DNA from: Allobosea sp035944375
GTDB taxonomy: Bacteria > Pseudomonadota > Alphaproteobacteria > Rhizobiales > Beijerinckiaceae
Strand: one strand, 5' to 3'
DNA length: 64,000 nt
NCBI RefSeq assembly: GCF_035944375.1
Contig: NZ_DASZBE010000020.1
Both the position numbers and the translations under genes were made by a program. This document shows, in pieces, positions 25,714 to 33,006 of this stretch. The notes below the pieces were generated by a model. The model was not told the origin of the DNA, searched no databases, and saw nothing but the letters and a program-made list of their open reading frames with translations. The first letter of the stretch is position 1; every line of letters begins with the position of its first letter.

Positions 25714-26676
25714 TCACGCCGCGCAGGCTTCGAAACCCTGGCGCAGCTCGTTCTCGTTCAGGTCGCGGCCGATGATGACGAGGCGCGAGGAGCGGGTCTC
25801 GCCTGCCTTCCAGTCGCGCTGGAGGTCGCCGTCCAGGATCATGTGGACACCCTGGAAGACGAAGCGGCGCGGCTCGCCCTTGAAGGCGAGGATGCCCTTG
25901 GAACGCAGGATGTTGGGGCCCTGCGCCTGGCTGACATCGTTGATCCAGGGCATGAACTTCTCGGGGTCGACATCGCCGGGGATCGTGAACGACATCGAGC
26001 GGACCTCGTCCGAATGATGGTGGTGATGGCCGGATTCGAGGAAATCCGGCTCGATGTCGAGGATGCGGTCGAGGTCGAAGGCGTTGCGGTCGAGCAGCTG
26101 GTCGATCGGCAGCGCGCAGCGCTCCGTCCTGTGCAGCTTGGCATAGGGGTTGATGGCGCGGATCGCGGCCTCGACCGAGGCGAGTTCCTCGGCCGTCACC
26201 AGATCGGTCTTGTTCAGCACGATCACGTCGGCAAACGCGATCTGGTTCTTGGCTTCAGGCGCATCCTTGAGCCGGTCCTTGAGCCATTTCGCGTCGGTCA
26301 CGGTGATGACGGCGTCGAGCTTGGTGGCGTCGCCGACATCCTGGTCGACGAAGAAGGTCTGGGCGACGGGGGCAGGGTCGGCGAGGCCCGTCGTCTCGAC
26401 GATGATCGCGTCGAACTTGCCCTTACGCTTCATCAGCCCGTCGAGAATGCGGATCAGATCGCCGCGCACGGTGCAGCAGATGCAGCCATTGTTCATCTCG
26501 AAGACCTCCTCGTCGGCGCCGACGACGAGGTCGCCATCGATTCCGGCCTCGCCGAACTCGTTGACGATGACGGCGAACTTCTTGCCGTGATCCTCGGTGA
26601 GGATGCGGTTCAGAAGCGTGGTCTTGCCGGCGCCCAGATAGCCGGTGAGCACCGTGACGGGAATTTTCTCGGACAT
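25714..26676 (-). CDS. CobW/COG0523-family GTPase, probable zinc metallochaperone
   Basis: A 320-residue G3E GTPase. Walker A is GYLGAGKTT at residues 12-20, the metal-binding motif GCICC is at 64-68, the Walker B/G3 region is IVETTGLADP and the base-recognition motif is NKTD. A run of five histidines near residue 216 (SGHHHHHSDE) could hold zinc. COG0523 proteins next to znu genes move zinc to target proteins under deficiency. ATG 26676 (MSEKIPV) was chosen; the upstream frame runs into a repeat. It is downstream of znuA and upstream of the WD40 gene. Confidence 0.9.
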   Translation of the reverse strand: MSEKIPVTVLTGYLGAGKTTLLNRILTEDHGKKFAVIVNEFGEAGIDGDLVVGADEEVFEMNNGCICCTVRGDLIRILDGLMKRKGKFDAIIVETTGLADPAPVAQTFFVDQDVGDATKLDAVITVTDAKWLKDRLKDAPEAKNQIAFADVIVLNKTDLVTAEELASVEAAIRAINPYAKLHRTERCALPIDQLLDRNAFDLDRILDIEPDFLESGHHHHHSDEVRSMSFTIPGDVDPEKFMPWINDVSQAQGPNILRSKGILAFKGEPRRFVFQGVHMILDGDLQRDWKAGETRSSRLVIIGRDLNENELRQGFEACAA

Positions 26677-26743
26677 GGGTGTGACCCTTGGTTCTTCAAA
26701 CGGCGGTGCCGGAGCGCTCGTCGCGCCCCGGCTTGAGACACCT

Positions 26744-26854
26744 CCAGCCCTCATCCTGAGGAGAAGCCGCAAGGCTTCGTCTCGAAGGATGCTCCAGCGC
26801 GCTCTGGACCATCCTTAGAGACGCCGCTCCGCGGCTCCTCAGGATGAGGGCTGG
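26744..26854. repeat. CTCATCCTGAGG palindrome (family C, copy 1)
   Basis: Outer ends CCAGCCCTCATCCTGAGGAG and its inverse CTCCTCAGGATGAGGGCTGG are at 26744-26763 and 26835-26854. Inside, CGTCTCGAAGGATG pairs with CATCCTTAGAGACG apart from one mismatch. The same family occurs at 40566-40692. It lies between the znuA stop and the CobW-like start, within the same-strand zinc group. Confidence 0.92.
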
Positions 26855-26871
26855 AATGTGAGGGCCGACGA

Positions 26872-27819
26872 TCAGGCCGGGCCGGCGGCGAGCGCCTTTT
26901 CGATCTGGCTTATATTGTGTTTCATCATCGCGATGTAAGTCCCGGCCGGACCGTCGGCGTCCGACAGCGCGTCGGAAAAGATCCGACCGCCGACCTTGGC
27001 GCCGCTCTCCTTGGCGATCCGCTCGACGAGGCGCGGATTGGTGACGTTCTCAAGGAAGACGGCGGGAATCTTCTCCGCCTTGATCTGCCGGATGATGCGG
27101 CCGACATCCCTGGCCGAGGCCTCGGCCTCGGTCGAGACGCCCTGCGGCGAGACGAACTCGACGCCATAGGCCTTGACGAAATAGCCGAAGGCGTCGTGCG
27201 AGGTGATCGCCTTGCGGCGATCGGCTGGAATGCGCGCGACCGCGGCCCTGATCTCGGCCTCGACCGCGTCGAGCTGGGCGAGATAGCGCGTCGCATTGGC
27301 CTCGTAGCTCGCCTGCCCCGCCGGATCGGCCTTCACCAGCGCATCGCGGATGTTGGCGACGTAGATCCTGGCATTGGCGACGCTCTGCCAGGCATGCGGA
27401 TCGTCCTGGCCGGCATGGTTGTGGCCATGCTTGTCCTTTTTGCCGTGGTCGTGATCATCCGCTTCGTTTCGCAGCGGCGTGATGCCGGTGGTTGCGGTCG
27501 CGACCGTCGCCTTGGTGCCGGAGGACTTGATCAGCCGGGTGATCCAGCCCTCGAATTTCAGCCCGTTGACGACGACGAGCTTCGCTCCGGCCATCGCCTT
27601 CGCATCGGCGGGCGTCGGCGAATAGACATGGGCGTCGCCATTGGCGCCGACGAGCGTGGTCAGCGCGACACGGTCGCCGCCGACCTCCTTCACGAAGTCG
27701 CCGAGGATCGAGAAGCTCGCGACGACGGGCAGCTTGTCCTGTGCGGTGGCGGCCATCGGCGCCTGGGCGAGGATGAGCCCGGCGGCGAGGGCGCCGAGAA
27801 GGGCGCGACGGTTCGGCAT
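26872..27819 (-). CDS. znuA: High-affinity zinc-binding periplasmic protein
   Basis: A 315-residue substrate-binding protein with a signal peptide ending about residue 26 (AATAQ). The histidine-rich loop DDHDHGKKDKHGHNHAGQDD is at 121-140. Predicted zinc ligands are H64 in GDAHVY, H142 in DPHAW and the histidine in TSHDAFGYF. It delivers Zn2+ to ZnuBC. A palindrome with a Zur-like core lies directly upstream, between znuB and znuA, suggesting its own regulated promoter. Confidence 0.95.
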   Translation of the reverse strand: MPNRRALLGALAAGLILAQAPMAATAQDKLPVVASFSILGDFVKEVGGDRVALTTLVGANGDAHVYSPTPADAKAMAGAKLVVVNGLKFEGWITRLIKSSGTKATVATATTGITPLRNEADDHDHGKKDKHGHNHAGQDDPHAWQSVANARIYVANIRDALVKADPAGQASYEANATRYLAQLDAVEAEIRAAVARIPADRRKAITSHDAFGYFVKAYGVEFVSPQGVSTEAEASARDVGRIIRQIKAEKIPAVFLENVTNPRLVERIAKESGAKVGGRIFSDALSDADGPAGTYIAMMKHNISQIEKALAAGPA

Positions 27820-27833
27820 GGAAGCCTCCAGAG

Positions 27834-27859
27834 GTAGTGAAACACTATAACATCACTAC
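27834..27859 (-). promoter_or_regulatory. Zur-like operator upstream of znuA
   Basis: GTAGTGA and TCACTAC form perfect seven-base arms around a 12-base centre. On the minus strand the core ATGTTATAGTGTTTCAC (27837-27853) agrees by hand alignment with about 12 of 16 defined positions of the E. coli-type Zur consensus. The site overlaps the znuB stop codon and sits 15 bp before the znuA ATG, with GGAGG between. Confidence 0.6.
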
Positions 27860-28731
27860 GCCCGAAGATGGCGCCGCGGCAAGAGGCGACGGGCGAGCCC
27901 GCCCTGCGTGCCGAGCAGGAGCGAGCCGAGATAGAGCGCGCCCGCAGCCAGGATGATCGCCGGCCCCGCGGGCAGATTGCTGCCCGCCGAATAGGACATC
28001 ACCAGCCCCGCATAGCCGGAAACCATCCCGAAACCGCTGGCGAGCAGGATCAGGCGGGTGATGTCGGCGGTCCAGAAGCGGGCCGCCGCCGCCGGGAGCA
28101 TCATCAGCCCGACCGCCAGCAGCGTGCCCAGCGCATGGAAGCCGGCCACCAGATTGAGCACGACGAGCCCGAGGAAGGTGAGATGGACGAGGCCGCCGGA
28201 GCGGCTGACCGAGCGCAGGAAGCCGGGATCGACGCATTCCATCACCAGCGGGCGATAGAGCGCCGCGAGGGTCATCAGGGAGACCGTCGCCACCCCCGAG
28301 AGCAGGATCAGCACGTCGTCGTCGAGCGCCAGCACATTGCCGAACAGGACATGGAACAGGTCGACCGCCGAGCCGCGCAGCGAGACGATGGTGACGCCGA
28401 GCGCCAGCGAGATCAGGTAGAAGGCGGCGAGCGAGGCATCCTCCTTGATCACGGTGACCCGCGCCACCGCGCCGGCCGCAAGCGCCACCGCAAAGCCGGC
28501 CGCCAGCCCGCCCAGCGTCATCGCCGGCAGCGAGAAGCCGGCGACGAGATAGCCGATCGCGGCGCCCGGCAGGATCGCATGGGCCATGGCGTCGCCGGTC
28601 AGGCTCATCCGCCTGAGCATCAGGAACACGCCGATCGCGCCGCCCGACACCGACAGGGCGACCACGCCGACCAGCGCCCGGCGCATGAAGTCGAACTCGG
28701 CGAAGGGGCCGATAAAGAGGTCGTAGAGCAT
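27856..28731 (-). CDS. znuB: Zinc ABC transporter permease
   Basis: A 291-residue member of the ABC-3 (zinc/manganese/iron) permease family with about eight to nine hydrophobic helices. LMLRRMSLTGDAMAHAILPG near residue 40 is the conserved loop that contacts the ATPase. ATG 28731 (MLYDLFIG) is preferred; the longer frame begins in a palindrome. It lies between znuC, separated by a repeat, and znuA. Confidence 0.93.
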   Translation of the reverse strand: MLYDLFIGPFAEFDFMRRALVGVVALSVSGGAIGVFLMLRRMSLTGDAMAHAILPGAAIGYLVAGFSLPAMTLGGLAAGFAVALAAGAVARVTVIKEDASLAAFYLISLALGVTIVSLRGSAVDLFHVLFGNVLALDDDVLILLSGVATVSLMTLAALYRPLVMECVDPGFLRSVSRSGGLVHLTFLGLVVLNLVAGFHALGTLLAVGLMMLPAAAARFWTADITRLILLASGFGMVSGYAGLVMSYSAGSNLPAGPAIILAAGALYLGSLLLGTQGGLARRLLPRRHLRA

Positions 28732-28741
28732 CGGCCAACCC

Positions 28742-28815
28742 GTCATTGCGAGCGCAGCGAAGCAATCCGGAGGTCGGCGCGAGACGCTGGATTGCTTCGC
28801 TGCGCTCGCAATGAC
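28742..28815. repeat. Perfect long palindrome, 27-bp arms (family A, copy 2), inside the znu operon
   Basis: Arms at 28742-28768 and 28789-28815 are exact inverses and are identical to those of the copy at 20746-20820 over 27 bases; only the loops differ. It lies in the gap between the znuC stop and the znuB start, so it would be transcribed as a very stable hairpin in a znuCB message. Confidence 0.95.
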
Positions 28816-28825
28816 GATGACGGCA

Positions 28826-29575
28826 TCACGCCGCGTCGCGCTCGCACGGTGCCGCGTGGCTGTCGAAGGCCTCGACCATGCGGCGCGCCTTGAGCAGGTT
28901 GGCCACCGTCAGCACCTCGCCGGTCTCGCCCCAGGCCACCGTCTCGCGCGCCAGCAGCAGGGTCTGTGGGAAGGCGCGGCGGACTGTCTCGATGTCGTGG
29001 AGGACCGCGACGACGGTGCGGCTTTCGCCGTGCCAGCGCTGCACCAGCGCCAGCAGATCGGCGGTGGTGCGGGCGTCAATGGCGGTGAAGGGCTCGTCGA
29101 GCAGGATGATGTCGGCGTCCTGCAGCAGGAGCCGCGCAAACAGCGCGCGCTGCATCTGGCCGCCTGAGAGCGCACCGATCGGCCGGCGCTCGAAGCCGGC
29201 GAGCCCGACGGCGGCGATCGCCGCCTCGATCTTCGCAGCGGCCCCGCCGCCGATGCGCCCGAAGATGCCGGCACGGTTCCACAGCCCCATCGCCACGAGA
29301 TCATAGACATGGATCGGAAAGGACCGGTCGAGTTCCGCCTGCTGCGGCAGATAGGCCAGGCGTCGGCCACGCGCGACGGCGATGTCGCCGTCCAGCGGAG
29401 ACAAAGCCCCGGCAATCCCCTTGAGCAGAGTCGACTTGCCGGCGCCATTGGGGCCGACGATCGCCGTCAGGCTGCCCGTGGCGATCTCGCCCGAAAGATG
29501 ATGCACCGCCGGGTGGCGGTCGTAGCCCAGCGTCAGATCGGTCAGGCGGATGGCGGACAAGGGCGCGGCAACCAT
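28826..29575 (-). CDS. znuC: Zinc ABC transporter ATP-binding protein
   Basis: A 249-residue ABC ATPase. Walker A is GPNGAGKST at 41-49, the Q-loop is LPQQAELD, the signature LSGGQMQRALFARLL follows, Walker B is IILLDEPF, and the H-loop is VLHD. It powers ZnuB. ATG 29575 (MVAAPLSAIR) overlaps or abuts the stop of the small upstream gene. The region before it in the longer frame is not ABC-like. Confidence 0.94.
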   Translation of the reverse strand: MVAAPLSAIRLTDLTLGYDRHPAVHHLSGEIATGSLTAIVGPNGAGKSTLLKGIAGALSPLDGDIAVARGRRLAYLPQQAELDRSFPIHVYDLVAMGLWNRAGIFGRIGGGAAAKIEAAIAAVGLAGFERRPIGALSGGQMQRALFARLLLQDADIILLDEPFTAIDARTTADLLALVQRWHGESRTVVAVLHDIETVRRAFPQTLLLARETVAWGETGEVLTVANLLKARRMVEAFDSHAAPCERDAA

Positions 29576-29577
29576 CT

Positions 29578-29727
29578 TCACGAGATCACGGCGAAGGTCG
29601 CCACCCAGAGCAGCGCGACGATGCACGCAGCCAGCCCGACGCGCGCGGCCGCCGACAGGCGCAGCAGCGACCAGCCCGGATTCTCCGGGACGGCATGCGA
29701 GATGGGATGCGCGTGGGGCTCGGCCAT
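29578..29727 (-). CDS. 49-aa histidine-containing single-pass membrane protein ahead of znuC
   Basis: A very short reading frame starting MAEPHAHPISHAVPENPGWS, with four histidines in the first eleven or so residues, followed by one hydrophobic helix (VGLAACIVALLWVATFAVI). Its stop is two bases before the znuC ATG, so translation would be coupled. A Zur-like site ends five bases upstream of ATG 29727, with no Shine-Dalgarno sequence. I do not recognise the family; it could be a small zinc-sensing or transporter-associated peptide, or an untranslated leader. A TTG at 29763 could extend it by 12 residues. Confidence 0.55.
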   Translation of the reverse strand: MAEPHAHPISHAVPENPGWSLLRLSAAARVGLAACIVALLWVATFAVIS

Positions 29728-29732
29728 ATGGG

Positions 29733-29749
29733 ATGATATAATGTTACGG
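29733..29749 (+). promoter_or_regulatory. Second Zur-like site, upstream of the znuC operon
   Basis: ATGATATAATGTTACGG on the plus strand agrees by hand with about 11 of 16 defined positions of the E. coli-type Zur consensus. It shares ATG(A/T)TATA(A/G)TGTT with the minus-strand site before znuA. It lies just before the first gene of the znu group. Confidence 0.5.
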
Positions 29750-29812
29750 CGAGACAGAGGCAAGGATCGTCTCTGACTCGACAGATCGTCGCAACGGACG
29801 GATGATCAGTGG

Positions 29813-30100
29813 ATGACGGAAAGCAGCGAAAATCTGGTTCTGACGATCCTCCGCGAGATGCGGAAGGAGCAGGCTGACCACCGCGTTCTGCTTCTCGGCG
29901 TCGTCGACAGCCTCCGCCGTCTGGAAGCGCGCGGCGACAAGCGCATGCTGGCCCTCGAGACGAGGCTGGCCGATCTGCGCGATGATCTCGAGCTGATGCT
30001 CAAGAACGAGATGCTCGGCTCGCGGACGCATTTCGAAACGCTTTACGAACAGAAGCTTGAGAACCTCGCCGACAGGCTTGCAGCTCTCGAAGCAAACTGA
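29813..30100 (+). CDS. Small coiled-coil protein of unknown function
   Basis: A 95-residue, highly charged protein without a signal peptide or membrane helix. Heptad-like patterns such as VVDSLRRLEARGDKRMLALE and LRDDLELMLKNEMLGSRTHF suggest a continuous coiled coil. I do not recognise a function. It is divergent from the zinc operon across about 85 bp and convergent with the glucan gene, whose stop lies 15 bp beyond its own. ATG 29813 has a weak ribosome-binding site. Confidence 0.6.
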   Translation: MTESSENLVLTILREMRKEQADHRVLLLGVVDSLRRLEARGDKRMLALETRLADLRDDLELMLKNEMLGSRTHFETLYEQKLENLADRLAALEAN

Positions 30101-30114
30101 GCTGCGAGCCGTAC

Positions 30115-31734
30115 TCAGAACGGCAGATACTGATACAGCCAGGTCTCGGTCAGAATCTTGTCTCCGGCCTTCAGGAAACAGCGCATCTCGACCGGGTCCT
30201 GGCCCTCGACCGTCAGGTCGAACTGGGCGCGCCAGTGGCCGGGCACGTCGTTGGGCACCGCTTCGGCGAAGATGTAGGAATAGCTGCCGCGCGAGGCCGA
30301 GAGCACGACCTCGGGTTTGACGCCGAAAGGAATGGCCTCCAGCGCCGGCCCCTTGAACTCGACCATGAACTTGCGCACGCCCTTCGGCCGGGTCGTGCCA
30401 GGCTGGCCGCCATTGCCCAGCCGCGTGGCGACGACTCGGCCGAGATCGCTCTGGAAGGGCTCGTCGGCGAGCCAGTGCAGCTTGTAGCGCAGCGCATAGG
30501 TGGCGCCGGCCTTTGCCGGCCCGGCCGGCACCCACATGGCGACGATGTTGTCGTGGATCTCATCGTCGGTCGGGATCTCGATGAGCTGGACCGCGCCCTT
30601 GCCCCAGTTCCCTTGCGTCTCGACCCAGAGGCTCGGACGGCGCTCGTAGAAGACGCCGTCGAGATAATGGCCGACTTCGCGGTCGCGCTGCACCAGCCCG
30701 AAGCCGCGCGGGTTCTCGTCCATGAAGGACGACGCCATGGTGCGCGGCGGGTTGTTCAGCGGGCGCAGCGCCCGCTCGCCCGCGCCCGTCCAGAGCGCCA
30801 GGCCGTCGGAATCATGCACTTCGGGGCGCCAGTCGACGGCGGTGGCCTTGGCCTTCTCGGAGTACCAGTACATCGAGGTCAGCGGCGCGATGCCGAGCCG
30901 CTCGACATCCCGGCGCAGATGGATCTCGGTCTCGATCTCCATCGTCACGCCCTTGCCGCGATGCATGCGGAAACGATAGGCGCCGGCCACGCTCGGGCCC
31001 GACAGCAGGGCATAGACTACGACGTATTCCGCGCCGGGCTGCGGCGTCTCCAGCCAGATATGGGTGAAGTCGGGGAACTCCTCGGCCTTGCCTCCGACGG
31101 CGGGGTCGATGGCGAGGCCGCGCGCCGAGAGGCCGTACTGGTAGAGCTCGCCGATGGCGCGGAAATAGGAGGCGCCGAGGAAGGCGACCCAGTCGTTCTT
31201 CTGCCAGTCGAGCTTCTCGCCCTTGCGGCCGGGATGCCCCGTGCGGCTCTCCTGGAAGCGGAAGCCGGCGAAGCCCGCGCCAACAGGCAGTTCGCGGGCG
31301 GGCGAATCCGCCGGCATCTCGAAATAGCTCTCGTCATAGACGATCTCGCGGGCGCGGCCGCCCTCGACGACATGCATCCGCACCGGCTTCTGGAAGTAGC
31401 GGCCGAGATGGAAGAACGTCACCGGCCAGGGCGAGGGACCGTCCGCCCAGAGCGCCATCTCCGGCTTGAAGCGGATCTTGCCATGGGCGTCGTAGTCGAT
31501 CCGCTCCAGTACGTCCGGCCGGGGGCTCGGTGGCGCCCGATAGGGCTGCGACGCCATCTCGCGGGCGCGCTGCTTCAGCGCCTCGAAGGCGAAGCTCTCC
31601 GCCTCGCCCAGCCGCAGCCCCTGCTGCGCCAGCGCCTCCGACGGGAAGCCGAGGGCGGCGAGCGCGGCTGTCGCAGTGGCGCCGGCCAGGAGCAGGCGTC
31701 GGTCGGGACGGGGCGGACGGGCGCTGGAGGCCAT
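30115..31734 (-). CDS. Periplasmic glucan biosynthesis protein, OpgG/OpgD (MdoG) family
   Basis: A 539-residue exported protein. The N-terminus PDRRLLLAGATATAALAALG looks like a Tat signal (twin arginine), as in OpgD, cleaved near ALAQ. The MdoG domain follows, with FRFKPE-like IRFKPEMALWAD, FFHLGRYFQKPVRMH, LTSMYWYSEKAKA, FMDENPRGFGLVQRDR and YERRPSLWVE as landmarks. The family shapes or branches osmoregulated periplasmic glucans. The Tat-type signal favours OpgD, but the OpgG subfamily cannot be excluded. An NdvA-type exporter in this window may belong to the same physiology. Confidence 0.9.
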   Translation of the reverse strand: MASSARPPRPDRRLLLAGATATAALAALGFPSEALAQQGLRLGEAESFAFEALKQRAREMASQPYRAPPSPRPDVLERIDYDAHGKIRFKPEMALWADGPSPWPVTFFHLGRYFQKPVRMHVVEGGRAREIVYDESYFEMPADSPARELPVGAGFAGFRFQESRTGHPGRKGEKLDWQKNDWVAFLGASYFRAIGELYQYGLSARGLAIDPAVGGKAEEFPDFTHIWLETPQPGAEYVVVYALLSGPSVAGAYRFRMHRGKGVTMEIETEIHLRRDVERLGIAPLTSMYWYSEKAKATAVDWRPEVHDSDGLALWTGAGERALRPLNNPPRTMASSFMDENPRGFGLVQRDREVGHYLDGVFYERRPSLWVETQGNWGKGAVQLIEIPTDDEIHDNIVAMWVPAGPAKAGATYALRYKLHWLADEPFQSDLGRVVATRLGNGGQPGTTRPKGVRKFMVEFKGPALEAIPFGVKPEVVLSASRGSYSYIFAEAVPNDVPGHWRAQFDLTVEGQDPVEMRCFLKAGDKILTETWLYQYLPF

Positions 31735-31973
31735 GGCAAGCGGGCTCGTTCGGCTGGAGAGGCGGACGGTGGGAATTGGGGCTAGCCCGTCCCGGCCGCA
31801 AGGGCAACCGTTCCGGCACTTTCCTCCGAATGCCGGTCAATCATGGCGAAAACATCGCCCGCCGGACGCAAAATCCGATCGGGAGCGGCTTCCCGCCTTC
31901 CATTTTGGTTTATGCCTGATCTACAAGGGAGAGGAGACCGGCCAGGAGGCCGGCTGCCCATTGGGAGGTTAGC

Positions 31974-32942
31974 ATGCAACGGATCACGTCCCGCCGGCGT
32001 CTCGCCGGCATCGCCACCGCGGCCCTCATCGCGCTCGCGCCGGCCAGCGCGCGCGCCCAGGACTTCATCAACGTCCTCACGGGCGGCACCTCGGGCGTCT
32101 ACTATCCGCTCGGCGTCGCGCTCTCGAAGATCTACGGCGACAAGATCAAGAACGTCCGCCCGACCGTGCAGGCCACCAAGGCCTCGGTCGAGAACCTGCA
32201 GTTGCTGCAGCAGGCCAAGGGGGAGATCGCCTTCACGCTCGGCGACTCGCTCGCCGCCGCCTGGAAGGGCGACGAGGAAGCCGGCTTCAAGACCCCGCTC
32301 AAGAAGCTGCGCGGCGTCACCGCCATCTACCCGAACTACGTCCAGATCGTCGCGTCCAAGGACAGCGGCATCAAGACCCTGGCCGATCTCAAGGGCAAGC
32401 GCCTCTCGGTCGGCGCGCCCAAATCCGGCACCGAGCTGAACGCCCGCGCGATCCTGGCCGCGGCCGGCATGAGCTACAAGGATCTCGGCAAGGTCGAGTA
32501 CCTGCCCTTCGCCGAATCCGTCGAACTGATGAAGAACCGCCAGCTCGACGCCACGCTGCAGTCGGCCGGCCTCGGCGTCGCCTCGCTGCGCGACCTCGCG
32601 ACCTCGGTCGAGATCGTCGTCGTCGAGGTTCCGGCGGCCGCCGTCGAGAAGGCCGGCCCGCCCTTCGTCAAGGCGACGATCCCCGCCAACACCTATACCG
32701 GCCAGACGGCGGCGGTTCCCGCCGCGGCGGTGATGAACTACCTCGTGACCCATGAGGGCATGAAGGAAGAGACGGTCTACGAAATGACCAAGGCCATCTA
32801 CGAGAACCTCGGCGATCTCGGCGCCGCCCACGCCGCCGCGCGCTCGATCAAGCTCGAAGGCGCGCTGGAGGGCATGCCGATCCCGCTGCATCCGGGCGCA
32901 GCGCGCTACTTCAAGGAAAAGGGCCTGAAGGTCGGCTCCTGA
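31974..32942 (+). CDS. TAXI-family TRAP transporter solute-binding protein
   Basis: A 322-residue periplasmic binding protein with a signal peptide ending ARAQ at about residue 29. The mature start FINVLTGGTSGVYYPLGVAL is the hallmark of TAXI proteins, followed by LKGKRLSVGAPKSGTELNAR and LPFAESVELMKNRQLDATLQ. Ligands in this family include glutamate/glutamine and other acids; the substrate is unknown. GGGAGG at 31963-31968 sets the start. A hairpin (CCGGCC-AGGA-GGCCGG, 31938-31953) lies in the leader. The permease gene follows after a terminator-like hairpin. Confidence 0.94.
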   Translation: MQRITSRRRLAGIATAALIALAPASARAQDFINVLTGGTSGVYYPLGVALSKIYGDKIKNVRPTVQATKASVENLQLLQQAKGEIAFTLGDSLAAAWKGDEEAGFKTPLKKLRGVTAIYPNYVQIVASKDSGIKTLADLKGKRLSVGAPKSGTELNARAILAAAGMSYKDLGKVEYLPFAESVELMKNRQLDATLQSAGLGVASLRDLATSVEIVVVEVPAAAVEKAGPPFVKATIPANTYTGQTAAVPAAAVMNYLVTHEGMKEETVYEMTKAIYENLGDLGAAHAAARSIKLEGALEGMPIPLHPGAARYFKEKGLKVGS

Positions 32943-32965
32943 GCCGAACCGACGGGCGATCGATG

Positions 32966-32996
32966 GGCGGGGCCGGCATGTCTGGCCCCGCCTTTT
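32966..32996 (+). terminator. Terminator-like hairpin between TRAP binding-protein and permease genes
   Basis: GGCGGGGCC at 32966-32974 pairs with GGCCCCGCC at 32984-32992 and is followed by TTTT. As the next gene starts ten bases later on the same strand, it probably acts as a partial terminator or mRNA-protecting stem that keeps binding protein in excess over permease. Confidence 0.75.
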
Positions 32997-33006
32997 CTCT
33001 GAGCGG

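Noticed and set aside
25714..26676. Cobalamin biosynthesis CobW gene
   Set aside because: No cobalamin genes or riboswitch nearby; the zinc-transporter context and histidine run favour a COG0523 zinc metallochaperone.
29744..30535. Minus-strand 263-codon frame overlapping the glucan gene
   Set aside because: It is an out-of-frame reading of the OpgG/OpgD gene and the opposite strand of the coiled-coil gene, with no family resemblance.
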